Part shown: piece by piece, positions 31,093-42,051 of the stretch | Layout of the letters: the number at the start of each line of letters is the position of its first letter | How positions within the stretch are numbered: position 1 is the stretch's first letter | Assembly (NCBI GenBank): GCA_023228825.1 | Contig: JALOAL010000001.1 | Span: 186,001 to 250,000, forward strand | DNA length: 64,000 nt | Source: Dehalococcoidia bacterium | GTDB taxonomy: Bacteria > Chloroflexota > Dehalococcoidia > UBA2979 | Reading direction: 5' to 3' | Position numbers and translations under genes: made by a program | The notes under the pieces: generated by a model | What the model was told of the DNA's origin: nothing | Databases searched by the model: none | What the model saw: only the letters and a program-made list of their open reading frames with translations

Positions 31093-31662
31093 CTACTCGG
31101 GGTCGGTGATCGTGTGGATCTGCCAGCCCAGCGTCTCGTCCTTCGTCAATTCCAGCGTGCGCACGTTGTCGTTGCTCACCTGTTCCTGGAACCCGGCGAC
31201 GTCGCCAAAGCCGATGAGCCCGAGGGCGGCGAGTTCGGCGGCCGCTCCAGGGGTGTAGTTCAGCGTCACCGTGACCGTGGCCTCCGTGTCGCTCGTGGCA
31301 ATGCTCTCGGTGATCTCGAAGGCCGGGTCGCCGTCCGGCGGGAAGGGCATGCCGACGATCTCGTTGAAGACCTTCTCCAGCGGCTCTTCCGTCTGGCTGC
31401 CGCCTACCTTCGCGCTCGCCACCCGCTCGCCGAGCGCGCCCCCCAGGTAGCGCCGCGTCTGCGAGGCGGCGATGGTGTCGCGTGCGGGCCCTGATCCGCG
31501 TACCCACCCGTTGATGAACCCCGCGACGGATTCCTCCACTTCCGCGCCCCCGCGCCGGAACTGGTTCACGCCGCCTTCGTCCTCGCTCCCGCATGCGGCA
31601 AGTAATCCAAGAGCGCCTACCGCCATGACGCCCATCATTGCCCAGGCTCGTGCATGCCTCAT
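31093..31662 (-). CDS. lipoprotein of unknown function
   Basis: A 189-residue protein with a clear lipoprotein signal: basic start MRHARAW, hydrophobic core, and lipobox LLAAC with Cys24. It is therefore exported and lipidated. The mature part is soluble, with FINGWVRGSGPARDTIAASQ, a KVFNEIVGMPFPPDGDPAF segment, TEATVTVTLNY (beta-strand), and a C-terminal WQIHTITDPE. The last two resemble NTF2-like or Sec-secreted beta folds. The ATG 31662 has GAGGGGG upstream. No family recognised. Confidence 0.8.
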   Translation of the reverse strand: MRHARAWAMMGVMAVGALGLLAACGSEDEGGVNQFRRGGAEVEESVAGFINGWVRGSGPARDTIAASQTRRYLGGALGERVASAKVGGSQTEEPLEKVFNEIVGMPFPPDGDPAFEITESIATSDTEATVTVTLNYTPGAAAELAALGLIGFGDVAGFQEQVSNDNVRTLELTKDETLGWQIHTITDPE

Positions 31663-31753
31663 GGATTCCCCCTCTGTATTGAACGTGCCCGCGAGAATGC
31701 GCCGGACTGTAGCGCGTTCTTTTCCGGATCGCACTATGACGTACGGGGGAGAG

Positions 31754-31801
31754 AAGCGCCGCCATCTTTGGTCCCAACATGACGGGACTTTGTGCGGCGC
31801 T
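31754..31801 (-). terminator. possible hairpin after thrS
   Basis: Arms agcgccg (31754-31760) and cggcgct (31795-31801), with a short inner GGTCCC/GGGAC pairing, lie 50-100 bases past the thrS stop. There is no U-run. The gap 31663-31850 also must hold the lipoprotein promoter (TACAGT at minus 31712-31707 is a candidate -10). Confidence 0.3.
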
Positions 31802-31850
31802 CCCCGGTTCGAGGCCCTGTGGTTGCCCTCCGTCCGAGCCCCTCCCAGGC

Positions 31851-33704
31851 CTATCGGGCCTGCACGGAGCGGCTGTCGCGCTCGTCCACCATGCGGTCGG
31901 AGATCTGGAAGAGGGGCATGGCGCCCAGGTCGTCGCCGGTGCGGTCGCGGACGGAAGCGGCCTCCGCCTCCTCCTCGCGGTCGCCCACCACCAGCATGTA
32001 GGGCACCTTCTGCAACTGGGCCTTGCGGATCTTGGCCCCCATGCGGTCGGCGCCCTCGTCCACCTCCACGCGCAGGCCACGCTCGCGCAGCCGCGATCGC
32101 ACTCGCTGGGCGTAGTCCACGTGGCGGTCGGCAATGGGGATGACCACTGCCTGCACGGGCGCCAGCCACAGCGGGAAGTGCCCGCCCGTGTGCTCGATGT
32201 AGACGCCCAGGAAGCGCTCCAGCGATCCCAGCACCGCGCGGTGCAGCATCAGCGGCCGGTGCTCCTGGCCGTCTTCGCCCACATAGGTGAGGTCGAAGGA
32301 GGCGGGCATGGACATGTCCACCTGCACCGTGCCCAGTTGCCAGGAGCGGCCGATGGCGTCCTTGAAGTGGAACTCCAACTTCGGTCCGTAGAAGGCGCCT
32401 TCCCCGGGTGAGAGGGTGAAGGTCTTGCCGGCGTTGGTGACCGCCTCCCCCAGCAGGCGCTCCGCTTCCACCCAGTCCCCCGGGTCGCCCGCGAACTTCT
32501 CGGGACGCGTGCCCAGCCGGATCTCCGGCGCGCCCAGGCCCAGTTCGTCATAGACGCGTTCGATGAACGTGAAGACGCCGAAGACCTCGGACTCGAACTG
32601 CTCCGGGGTGCAGAAGATGTGGGCGTCGTCCTGGGCAAAGGAGCGCACGCGGGTGAGTCCGTGCAGCACGCCGGAGCGTTCGTTGCGATGGAGGCGCGTG
32701 AACTCAGCCAGGCGCAGGGGCAACTCGCGGTAGGAGTGGTGGCCGCTGGCGAAGTAGTGGCAGTGGCCGGGGCAGTTCATCGGCTTGACGCCGATCTCCT
32801 CGCCGTCTTCCGCGTCGCCCGTGGTGAAGAGGAACATGTCCTCGCCAAAGTTCTGGTAGTGGCCGGAGGTCTTCCAGAGGTCCGCGCCGAACAACTGGGG
32901 CGTGATCACCTCGCGGTAGCCATAGACCTCGTACAACTCGCGGATGTAGTCCACCAGGCCGTTGTAGAGGACCGTGCCCTTTGGGTGCCAGAACGGCGAT
33001 CCGGGCGCAATGGGGTCCAGGTGGAACAGGTCCAGTTCCCGGCCCAGGCGGCGGTGGTCACGCTTCTCCGCCTCCTCCCGCAGTTCGAGGTAGGCGGCCA
33101 GTTCCTGCTTGTTGGGGAAGAGCAGGCCGTAGACGCGTTGGAGCATGGGGTTCTTCTCGTCGCCGCGCCAGTAGGCGCCGGCCACGCGGTCGAGTTTGAA
33201 CGCGCCCAGTTGCCCCGTGGTCTCCGTGTGTCCACCACGACAGAGGTCCTGGAAGTCACCGTGGCGGAAGTAGCCCACCGTGTCTTCCTCGATGCCCTCG
33301 ATCAGTTCGAGTTTGTAGGGCTGGTCGCGGAAGATCTCGCGCGCCCGCTCCTTCGCGATCTGCTCACCGTGGATGGGCAGGTTGCGCTTCACTGACTCCC
33401 GCATGCGCTTCTCCAGCGCCACCAGGTCGTCCGGGGTCAGCGTCCGAGGCAGGTCGAAGTCGTAGTAGAAACCGTTGTCCACCGGCGGGCCAATGGCGTA
33501 CTTCCCCTCCGGGAACATCTCCAGCACCGCCTCCGCCAGGACGTGGGCGGCGGAGTGACGCTGGCGGAACAGGCGCTCCTCCGGGGGCAGGTCCTTGAAA
33601 CGGACGTCCTCGCCATGTCCGGGCTCTGGTTGTCCGGGCTCTGGGCGTCCGGGCTCTGGGTGTCCGGCGTCTCCGGGGCGTGCGGACGGATCGTGCTCAA
33701 CCAT
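31851..33704 (-). CDS. thrS: threonyl-tRNA synthetase lacking the TGS domain
   Basis: A 617-residue enzyme charging tRNA-Thr. It starts directly with the N2 editing domain: HSAAHVLAEAVLEMFP carries the HxxxH site, and FQDLCRGGHTETTGQLG carries the Cys and second His. The catalytic core has FGEDMFLFTTGD, then MNCPGHCHYFASG with the zinc Cys, motif 2 LHRNERSGVLHGLTRVRSF, and motif 3 LHRAVLGSLERFLGVYIEHT. The anticodon domain follows. The N-terminal TGS (N1) domain of E. coli ThrS is replaced by about 40 Pro/Glu/Gly-rich residues encoded by a 15-bp repeat. The ATG 33704 was chosen; the upstream start at 33749 would lie in the leader terminator. Confidence 0.95.
   Translation of the reverse strand: MVEHDPSARPGDAGHPEPGRPEPGQPEPGHGEDVRFKDLPPEERLFRQRHSAAHVLAEAVLEMFPEGKYAIGPPVDNGFYYDFDLPRTLTPDDLVALEKRMRESVKRNLPIHGEQIAKERAREIFRDQPYKLELIEGIEEDTVGYFRHGDFQDLCRGGHTETTGQLGAFKLDRVAGAYWRGDEKNPMLQRVYGLLFPNKQELAAYLELREEAEKRDHRRLGRELDLFHLDPIAPGSPFWHPKGTVLYNGLVDYIRELYEVYGYREVITPQLFGADLWKTSGHYQNFGEDMFLFTTGDAEDGEEIGVKPMNCPGHCHYFASGHHSYRELPLRLAEFTRLHRNERSGVLHGLTRVRSFAQDDAHIFCTPEQFESEVFGVFTFIERVYDELGLGAPEIRLGTRPEKFAGDPGDWVEAERLLGEAVTNAGKTFTLSPGEGAFYGPKLEFHFKDAIGRSWQLGTVQVDMSMPASFDLTYVGEDGQEHRPLMLHRAVLGSLERFLGVYIEHTGGHFPLWLAPVQAVVIPIADRHVDYAQRVRSRLRERGLRVEVDEGADRMGAKIRKAQLQKVPYMLVVGDREEEAEAASVRDRTGDDLGAMPLFQISDRMVDERDSRSVQAR
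33617..33661 (-). repeat. 15-bp in-frame tandem repeat in the thrS N terminus
   Basis: Three units gtccgggctctggnn (plus-strand sense; 33617-33631, 33632-33646, 33647-33661) plus a degenerate fourth encode repeated PEPG(R/Q/H) pentapeptides in the thrS N-terminal extension. Because 15 is a multiple of three, copy-number change would leave the enzyme in frame. Confidence 0.88.
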
Positions 33705-33734
33705 CGGGCGGTCTCCTCGTCGGCCACTGCGGCC

Positions 33735-34020
33735 GTGCCACAAACACACATGCGCCTCTGTCCCGACGGGACGCGAGGCGCATGCACGCGTGGTTCCACC
33801 CGACTTTCCTCGCGCGCACGGCAGTGACGCGGCGCGAGGCTCGTTGGCCCGGTAACGGGGGCAATCCGCCGCGGGTTCGCCCGCGGGCTCAGGGGTGGTG
33901 CCGTCTGTCCGGCCCGCTTCGGGACTCTCAGCACCTCACCGCGGCGGCTGCCTCGATGCGGATCCCGTTCTCTGCGAGCGGCCCAGGCAGGGCGTGTCCC
34001 CGTCTGCGCTCGATCTCTCG
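33735..34020 (-). promoter_or_regulatory. T-box riboswitch leader of thrS
   Basis: On the minus strand the leader carries the T-box core GGGTGGAACCACGCG (33802-33787), followed by a terminator stem GCGCCTC...GAGGCGC (33781-33752) and a U/G-rich tail ATGTGTGTTTGTG. Upstream, the sequence GGCACCACCCCTGAGCCCGC (33902-33883) matches the usual end of stem I; the likely specifier codon is ACC, a threonine codon. When uncharged tRNA-Thr pairs with specifier and T-box, the antiterminator forms and thrS is transcribed. The 5' limit near 34020 is approximate. A TTGACG lies further upstream (34071-34066) without a good -10. Confidence 0.82.
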
Positions 34021-34090
34021 CGCCGCCCGGCCCCACGGCCGGCGGCACGGCTGCGATCACTGTACGTCAACAGTCCGACGCGCGCTGCGG

Positions 34091-34513
34091 TGAACGCCAC
34101 GGCCGAAGCGCACGCATCGAGGCTGGCGCCAGGTGACGGACCCCGCGCGGCCCGAGCCGTCGCCGCCCCAGATCGAGGGCGGGACGCCTCATATACGTAA
34201 CATTATTTCGAGGTCTTTTACGCGGCCGTGGTGTCGAGGTGTGGGCGCTGGCGTCGGAGGCAGCGGGGAGATTTCAGGAGCGGCGGGCCGGCCCCCCGGT
34301 CGCCCTCGGCGTCCCGGCCGACGGGATCGAGACGGGGCTCGAGGTGCACGCGGGAGACGAGGCGGAGGCGACGGACGCGGGCTGGAGAGGCCTCGTTGCG
34401 TTCGTTCGAGAGGGGAGGTCCGGGGGACGGGCGTGGGGAGGTACCGACGGGGCGCTCCCTCGCAAACGCCAGTGCCTGCAATGGTTTTGCGAGGCGGCGA
34501 CCGGGTGAGGGAA
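34091..34513. other. 423-bp stretch without a supported gene
   Basis: Between the thrS leader and tRNA-Val several frames stay open on both strands, but none has a ribosome site or recognisable protein. An unusually AT-rich patch (34190-34218) stands out and could hold a promoter for the thrS leader or another transcript. Nothing else is supported. Confidence 0.4.
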
Positions 34514-34590
34514 TGGTGGGCGGTACTGGATTCGAACCAGTGACCTCAGCGATGTCAACGCTGCGCTCTAACCAACTGAGCTAACCACCC
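34514..34590 (-). tRNA. tRNA-Val (anticodon GAC), CCA encoded
   Basis: On the minus strand a complete cloverleaf is visible: acceptor GGGTGGT/ACCGCCC, D-loop AGCTCAGTTGGTTAGAGC, anticodon stem CAGCG/CGCTG with loop TTGACAT (anticodon GAC), T-loop TTCGAAT, discriminator A. CCA is encoded at 34516-34514. Confidence 0.97.
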
Positions 34591-34646
34591 ACGCTGAAAC
34601 TCGGTCCCGGCCGGCGGCGCCGGCAGCGAAGAAGGGACGGAGGCTG

Positions 34647-34675
34647 ACGCTATGGTACCCTGTGGTGACCGTCAA
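34647..34675 (-). promoter_or_regulatory. promoter of tRNA-Val
   Basis: Minus strand: -35 TTGACG (34675-34670), spacer of 17, -10 TAGCGT (34652-34647). Transcription would begin about 50 bases before the tRNA. Confidence 0.6.
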
Positions 34676-34722
34676 CGGCAGGCCTTGCAGCCACCCTTCG
34701 ATGCGAGATTCAGGCCTGCCGT
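34675..34722. repeat. 11-bp perfect inverted repeat between divergent tRNA promoters
   Basis: Arms acggcaggcct (34675-34685) and aggcctgccgt (34712-34722), spacer 26. The left arm touches the -35 box of tRNA-Val; the right arm lies about 60 bases before the -35 of tRNA-Lys. It could bind a regulator or be a terminator for readthrough. Confidence 0.6.
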
Positions 34723-34783
34723 GCGGTGCACGGGCACTGTCCGCCAGCAGCCGGTGAGACGGGTTGACGGTCGGTCAGATTCG

Positions 34784-34812
34784 TTGACACGCCAAAACCT
34801 CACTGCTACGTT
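34784..34812 (+). promoter_or_regulatory. promoter of the tRNA-Lys/tRNA-Leu unit
   Basis: Perfect -35 TTGACA (34784-34789), 17-base spacer, -10 TACGTT (34807-34812), 12 bases before the first base of tRNA-Lys. Confidence 0.75.
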
Positions 34813-34824
34813 CCTGCCGAGTTC

Positions 34825-34899
34825 GGGCCTCTAGCTCAATGGTAGAGCAGCTGACTCTTAATCAGCCGGTTCAGGGTTCGAATCCCTGGGGGCTCACCA
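34825..34899 (+). tRNA. tRNA-Lys (anticodon CTT), CCA encoded
   Basis: Complete cloverleaf: acceptor GGGCCTC paired with GGGGCTC, D-loop AGCTCAATGGTAGAGC, anticodon loop CTCTTAA (anticodon CTT), T-stem CAGGG/CCCTG with TTCGAAT, discriminator A, encoded CCA at 34897-34899. Confidence 0.97.
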
Positions 34900-34947
34900 C
34901 TCGACTCATCCGCGGCGGGGAAATCGCGGGTAGGGGCCGTTCCGCGC

Positions 34948-35032
34948 GGGGAAGTGTCGGAACTGGCAGACGAGCGTGACTTAGGATCACGTGCCGCAAG
35001 GCGTAGGAGTTCGAGTCTCCTCTTCCCCACCA
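34948..35032 (+). tRNA. tRNA-Leu (anticodon TAG), CCA encoded
   Basis: Class II tRNA: acceptor GGGGAAG/CTTCCCC, anticodon stem CGTGA/TCACG with loop CTTAGGA (anticodon TAG), a long variable arm (TGCCGCAAGGCGT), T-loop TTCGAGT, encoded CCA at the 3' end. It lies 48 bases after tRNA-Lys and is probably co-transcribed. Confidence 0.96.
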
Positions 35033-35101
35033 CGGCTCACTCGTGAGCCGGCGAACAGGTCACGTGGAAGGCGCCGGCCTAGAACCGACGCGGAGGGGTC
35101 C

Positions 35102-36121
<1,020 letters not shown>

Positions 36122-36138
36122 AGCCCGGAGGATCCCCC

Positions 36139-37167
36139 ATGACCATCCAGACGCAGACCCAGAGCAGCAAGGCGTACGAGAGCACCGTCAAGCACGGTGA
36201 GACGCTCGTGGACGTCCAGGGCCTGAAGATGTACTTCCCGGTCACCGCCGGGCTGTTCATCCAGCGCAAGGTGGCGGACGTCCGAGCCGTGGACGGCCTG
36301 GACTTCAAGGTCACCAAGGGCGAGACCCTGGGCCTGGTGGGTGAGTCCGGTTGTGGCAAGTCCACCACCGGGCGGGCCCTGCTGCAGTTGTACCGCCCCA
36401 CGGCCGGCACGGTGAACTTTGGTGGGACGGAACTCACCAAACTGAAGGGCACCGAACTCCGCCGCTTCCGCCGGCGCATGCAGATGATCTTCCAGGACCC
36501 GTTCTCGTCCCTGAACCCGCGCATGAGCGTGGGCCAGATCATCGGCGAGCCGCTCGCCATCCACGGCCTGTACAAGGGCGCGGAGCGTCGCGAGCGCATC
36601 CAGTACATCCTCCAGGCCGTGGGCCTGAACCCCACGTTCGCCCGCCGCTACCCGCACGAGTTCTCGGGCGGCCAGCGGCAGCGCATCGGCATCGGCCGGG
36701 CGCTGGCGGTGGAGCCCGAGTTCATCGTCTGCGACGAGCCGGTGTCCGCGCTGGACGTGTCCATCCAGGCGCAGGTCATCAACCTGCTGGAGGACCTGCA
36801 GGGCCAGTTCGGCCTGACCTACCTGTTCATCGCCCACGACCTGGCAGTCGTCCGGCACATCTCTGACCGGGTGGCGGTGATGTACCTGGGCCGCATGATG
36901 GAACTGGCCGACCGCAACGAGTTGTACGAGAACCCGCTGCACCCCTACACCAAGGCCCTCCTCTCCGCGGTGCCGATCACGGACCCGGAACTGGAGCGCA
37001 AGCGTGAGCGCATCATCCTGACCGGTGACGTGCCCTCGCCGCTGCGGCCGCCTCCGGGCTGCGTGTTCAACACCCGCTGCCCGATCGCCGTGGACGAGTG
37101 CCGAGAGCGCGTCCCGGAGTGGCGGGAGATGGCGCCGAACCACTTCGTCGCCTGCCACCGCGTCTAG
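36139..37167 (+). CDS. peptide ABC transporter ATP-binding protein, OppF/DppF type
   Basis: A 342-residue ATPase, the usual partner of OppD/DppD. The OppF-typical N terminus includes LKMYFPVTAGLFIQRKVADV. Walker A is GESGCGKS, the Q-loop region is MIFQDPFSSLNPRM, the signature is FSGGQRQRIGIGRAL, Walker B is FIVCDEPVSALD, and the switch is FIAHDLAVV. The C-terminal Cys cluster is GCVFNTRCPIAVDEC. ATG 36139 has GGAGG ten bases before it. A strong terminator follows. Confidence 0.94.
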   Translation: MTIQTQTQSSKAYESTVKHGETLVDVQGLKMYFPVTAGLFIQRKVADVRAVDGLDFKVTKGETLGLVGESGCGKSTTGRALLQLYRPTAGTVNFGGTELTKLKGTELRRFRRRMQMIFQDPFSSLNPRMSVGQIIGEPLAIHGLYKGAERRERIQYILQAVGLNPTFARRYPHEFSGGQRQRIGIGRALAVEPEFIVCDEPVSALDVSIQAQVINLLEDLQGQFGLTYLFIAHDLAVVRHISDRVAVMYLGRMMELADRNELYENPLHPYTKALLSAVPITDPELERKRERIILTGDVPSPLRPPPGCVFNTRCPIAVDECRERVPEWREMAPNHFVACHRV

Positions 37168-37192
37168 CCGCGCGGCTGTCCGAGGCTCTATC

Positions 37193-37225
37193 GAGAGGCC
37201 CCGCGCGAGCGGGGCCTCTCTGTTT
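37193..37225 (+). terminator. Rho-independent terminator after the peptide transporter genes
   Basis: Twelve-base stem gagaggccccgc / gcggggcctctc with a GCGA tetraloop, followed by TGTTT. It lies 26 bases past the OppF-type stop and separates it from lepA. Confidence 0.88.
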
Positions 37226-37263
37226 CCGGGGCCGGTCTCGGAGTTTCCGGCGCCAGTCTCGGA
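37222..37263 (+). repeat. 21-bp imperfect tandem duplication upstream of lepA
   Basis: gtttccggggccggtctcgga (37222-37242; 21 bases, two differences to the next copy at 37243-37263). It lies directly after the terminator and about 77 bases before the lepA start. Confidence 0.85.
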
Positions 37264-37339
37264 CGCCACGTCCGGACGGACGGGCGCCCTCGGGCGCTGC
37301 GCCTCGCCGCATACGCCGCCGTCCACGTAGGATGGGGAC

Positions 37340-39160
<1,821 letters not shown>

Positions 39161-39336
39161 CCGAAGGTCGCCTGTAGGCGCGCACGAAGACGTCACCGAC
39201 ACGCTCGGCCATCCTCACCGCATCATGATGGAGATCGGCTACCCCGAAGGCTTCCCGGGGCCGTTCAGGCGATAGGCCGTTTCGACGCTTCGTCAGTGTG
39301 CGATACAGTGCGGCGGGGGTCACGGAGGGGCCGGGT

Positions 39337-40530
39337 ATGTCGTTGCAGGTCGTCCAACCTCGGATACGCGGGTTCATCTCGCTCAGCGCTCACCCGGACG
39401 GCTGTGCGGCCAACGTGCGTGAACAGGTGGAGGTGATCGAGCGCGCGCGCCTGGAGGGCTCGCTCGGCACCGTGCTCGTCATCGGTTCCACCACCGGCTA
39501 CGGACTCGCGAGCGCCCTCGTGGCCTGCTTCGGGTACGGGGCGAAGACGCTGGGCGTGGGCTTCGAGAAGGCGCCGGAGGGCGGCAAGACCGGTACGGCG
39601 GGCTGGTACAACGCGGCCGAGGCCTCCCGCCTGGCGGCGGAACAGGGCCGCACCTACTGCACCATCAACGGCGACGCCTTCTCGGACGAGGTGAAGCGCG
39701 AGGTCGTGGACGCCCTGCGCGCCATGGGCCCGGCCGACACGGTGATCTACTCGCTCGCCGCGCCCCGACGCCGTGATCCGGACGGCACGGTGTGGAACTC
39801 AGCCCTCAAGCCCATCGGCGAGGCCTACCACGGCCGGGCCTTCGACCTGCGCAACGAGACCGTGACCGAGGCCTCTATTGAGGCTGCCACGCCTGAGGAG
39901 ATCGAGGCGACGGTGAAGGTCATGGGCGGCGAGGACTGGCTCGCCTGGATGCGCCTGCTCTCGGACGAGGGCCTGATCGCGCCCGGCGCCCGGGCGATCG
40001 CTTACTCCTACATCGGGCCGGAGGTCTCGGCGCCGATCTACCGCCGTGGCACCATTGGCAAGGCGAAGGAGCACCTGGAGCAGACGGCGCCAGAGGTGGA
40101 CGCGCTGATGCGCGCACACGGCGGCGCGGCGTGGGTGAGCGTGAACAAAAGCGTGGTGACGCAGGCGTCCAGCGCCATCCCCGCGGTACCCCTCTATATG
40201 TCGGTGGCCTTCAGGGTGATGAAGGCGCAGGGGGTGCATGAGGGCGTGATCGAGCAGATCGTGCGCCTGTTCAAGGACCACGCCGGCCCGGGCCGAGAGC
40301 CCGCCACGGACGAGCAGGGTCGCATCCGCCTGGACGACCGCGAGATGGCGGACTCGGTGCAGACGGTGGTGGCGGAGTCCTGGGACCGCATCAGCACGGA
40401 GACCATGTCCGAACTGGCGGACTGGGACGGCTACAAGCGCGACTTTCAGAAACTCTTCGGTTTCGGCGTGGACGGCATCGACTACGACCAGCCGAGCGAG
40501 GTGGACCGCCCGCTCAACGCCGGCGCCTGA
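39337..40530 (+). CDS. fabV: enoyl-ACP/CoA reductase, FabV type
   Basis: A 397-residue NADH-dependent trans-2-enoyl reductase of the FabV/TER family. N-terminal RIRGFISLSAHPDGCAANV, the nucleotide-binding VLVIGSTTGYGLAS, YSLAAPRRRDPDG, and the active-site Tyr-x8-Lys in PIYRRGTIGKAKEHLE identify it. C-terminal WDRISTETMSELADWDGYK is also family-typical. It serves the last step of fatty-acid elongation and is generally triclosan-insensitive. ATG 39337 has GGAGGGG upstream. The 176-bp gap before it holds no supported gene; TACAGT at 39302-39307 is a candidate -10. Confidence 0.94.
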   Translation: MSLQVVQPRIRGFISLSAHPDGCAANVREQVEVIERARLEGSLGTVLVIGSTTGYGLASALVACFGYGAKTLGVGFEKAPEGGKTGTAGWYNAAEASRLAAEQGRTYCTINGDAFSDEVKREVVDALRAMGPADTVIYSLAAPRRRDPDGTVWNSALKPIGEAYHGRAFDLRNETVTEASIEAATPEEIEATVKVMGGEDWLAWMRLLSDEGLIAPGARAIAYSYIGPEVSAPIYRRGTIGKAKEHLEQTAPEVDALMRAHGGAAWVSVNKSVVTQASSAIPAVPLYMSVAFRVMKAQGVHEGVIEQIVRLFKDHAGPGREPATDEQGRIRLDDREMADSVQTVVAESWDRISTETMSELADWDGYKRDFQKLFGFGVDGIDYDQPSEVDRPLNAGA

Positions 40531-40579
40531 CGGACGGACGCGCCGAGGCGGCGCGGTCCTGCCTCGGGGTGGCGCCCGC

Positions 40580-40641
40580 CTGACCCTGCTGACCCTGCTG
40601 ACCCGAACGCCTTCGGTGGGCGGGCGCAGCACGCTGCGCCC
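40580..40641. repeat. 9-bp tandem repeat and recurrent 20-base hairpin between convergent genes
   Basis: ctgaccctg is repeated 2.8 times (40580-40604). The hairpin gggcgcagcacgctgcgccc follows at 40622-40641 and is identical to 11041-11060, and in both places the context downstream is similar (tgcNGGGG). Both copies lie between convergent genes. Confidence 0.8.
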
Positions 40642-40671
40642 CTGCGGGGGCCGGATGGCGGAGGTCCGCCG

Positions 40672-42051
40672 TTACTCCTGCGCTTCCGGGGTGGCTTCCG
40701 ACTGCTCCTCGGAGGCGGGCGGCGGAGTGGCCTCGAAGAGGTCGTCGAAGTCGACCAGGCCGTCGGTGGTCGCCAGGCGCCGGCGGGCCTCGGCGAGCAT
40801 GGTCTCCGGGGCGCCGGCGCGGGCAGCGTGGGCCACGCGGTACAACTGCGGGGCGGTGACCAGGGCGTAGCCCACCGCCTCCGCCGCCACGCGCAGGGCG
40901 TCCACGAACTCTCGCTTGCGCTCCGTGGGGTGCGTCAGACGCTGTCCATTCGCCACCACAAGGCCCCGAGGCGCGATCGCGCGCGCCTCGATGATGCGGT
41001 CCAGGCGCTGGCGCAGGCGGTAGTGGGGGGCCATGTCCACGGCCTCGGTAGACCCGGCGACCGCGAGTTGGACCGTGGTGGCGCCGTCCGTGAGGACGGG
41101 CTCGCCAGAGGGCGCCTCCGCGCGCTTGAAGCCGATTTCCTCGGCGCAGGCGAGCACGGAAGGCAGGAGCACCGTGTCCCCCGCGGACCACAGTACCGCG
41201 CGCAACGCGTGCAGCGCGGCGGCCTCCGCCTCCGCCGCCTCGAGCGCGGCCTGCGCCTGGTCCACGGTGGCGCGCGCCTGGCGTACCAGCGTCTCGCGCT
41301 CCTCCAGGCCTGCGGGCATGAACTCCTTCGCCCAGCGCGGGTCCACCTCGTCACGGCGGCCCAGGGACTCGGACATCGCCTCCACCATCGCGGAGCCCTC
41401 GGGCCCGGCGAGCCAGTTGGCGCCGGGCTCCTTGGGGTAGGGCATGAAGACGACGCGCCCGTTCAGGACGGGGAACTCCACGCCCACCGGATCGCCGCCC
41501 GCGGCTCGGATGAAGACGCGCGCGTGCTTGGCAAAGCCGGGCGCACGTTCGTTCAACACCGCGCGGTAAAGCACCGCCTTCTCGAACGTGCCGTAGACGC
41601 CGATGAACGGATGGGCGTGATCCTCCACCGCCACCTGGGTGCCCTCTGAACCGCGCACGGCCTCCTCGTCCCATCCCATGCCGTCCGGGGCGGGGAGGAA
41701 GAAGTAGCGGTCGAAGCCGCCCAGGCCGGTGACGCCGTGGAAGCGGGACTGCGGGGCCAGGAACACGCACACGGTGGCGCCGTTCTCCAGCGCCCGCGCC
41801 ATCTCGTCACGGCGGCGCTGCAAGAGCGTGGCGAGGCCGGCCGTGGCGTCCGAGGAGTCGCCGTTCACCACGGGCACGTCCGCGTGCGTCACGAACTCGC
41901 CCTGGGCTCGTGCGGCGGCGCGCACCACGTCAAAGGTGGCGGCCGGGTCCAGGACGATGGCGTGATAGTCCGCGAGGTTGGGCGCGTTGAGGATGGTGTG
42001 GTTGTCGATGCTTCGGTGCTGGAGCCGGTGGCCCAGGGAGAGGACGCGCAC
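40672..42051 (-). CDS. hypothetical protein, about 459 residues
   Basis: I do not recognise the family. The N-terminal 230 residues look like a Rossmann-type or class-I-amidotransferase-like alpha/beta domain: MRVLSLGHRLQHRSIDNHTI, YHAIVLDPAATFDVVRAAA, and ALENGATVCVFLAPQSRFHG. The middle (about 250-300) is an Ala/Glu-rich coiled coil (RQARATVDQAQAALEAAEAE). The rest is a second alpha/beta domain (ALRAVLWSAGDTVLLPSVLA, HYRLRQRLDRIIEARAIAPR). There are no signal peptide, membrane segments or clear catalytic motif. Layout suggests a two-domain restriction-like or regulatory protein, but this is not firm. Confidence 0.7.
   Translation of the reverse strand: MRVLSLGHRLQHRSIDNHTILNAPNLADYHAIVLDPAATFDVVRAAARAQGEFVTHADVPVVNGDSSDATAGLATLLQRRRDEMARALENGATVCVFLAPQSRFHGVTGLGGFDRYFFLPAPDGMGWDEEAVRGSEGTQVAVEDHAHPFIGVYGTFEKAVLYRAVLNERAPGFAKHARVFIRAAGGDPVGVEFPVLNGRVVFMPYPKEPGANWLAGPEGSAMVEAMSESLGRRDEVDPRWAKEFMPAGLEERETLVRQARATVDQAQAALEAAEAEAAALHALRAVLWSAGDTVLLPSVLACAEEIGFKRAEAPSGEPVLTDGATTVQLAVAGSTEAVDMAPHYRLRQRLDRIIEARAIAPRGLVVANGQRLTHPTERKREFVDALRVAAEAVGYALVTAPQLYRVAHAARAGAPETMLAEARRRLATTDGLVDFDDLFEATPPPASEEQSEATPEAQE

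Noticed and set aside
33705..33749. Longer thrS start at 33749
   Set aside because: It would begin inside the T-box terminator region, which must stay untranslated; ATG 33704 fits.
33800..33812. GAGGAAAGTC resembling the RNase P RNA core
   Set aside because: It is directly joined to the T-box core, and no other RNase P helices are present.
34239..34508. 89-codon plus-strand frame before tRNA-Val
   Set aside because: Several frames are open on both strands here, none with a ribosome site or recognisable product.
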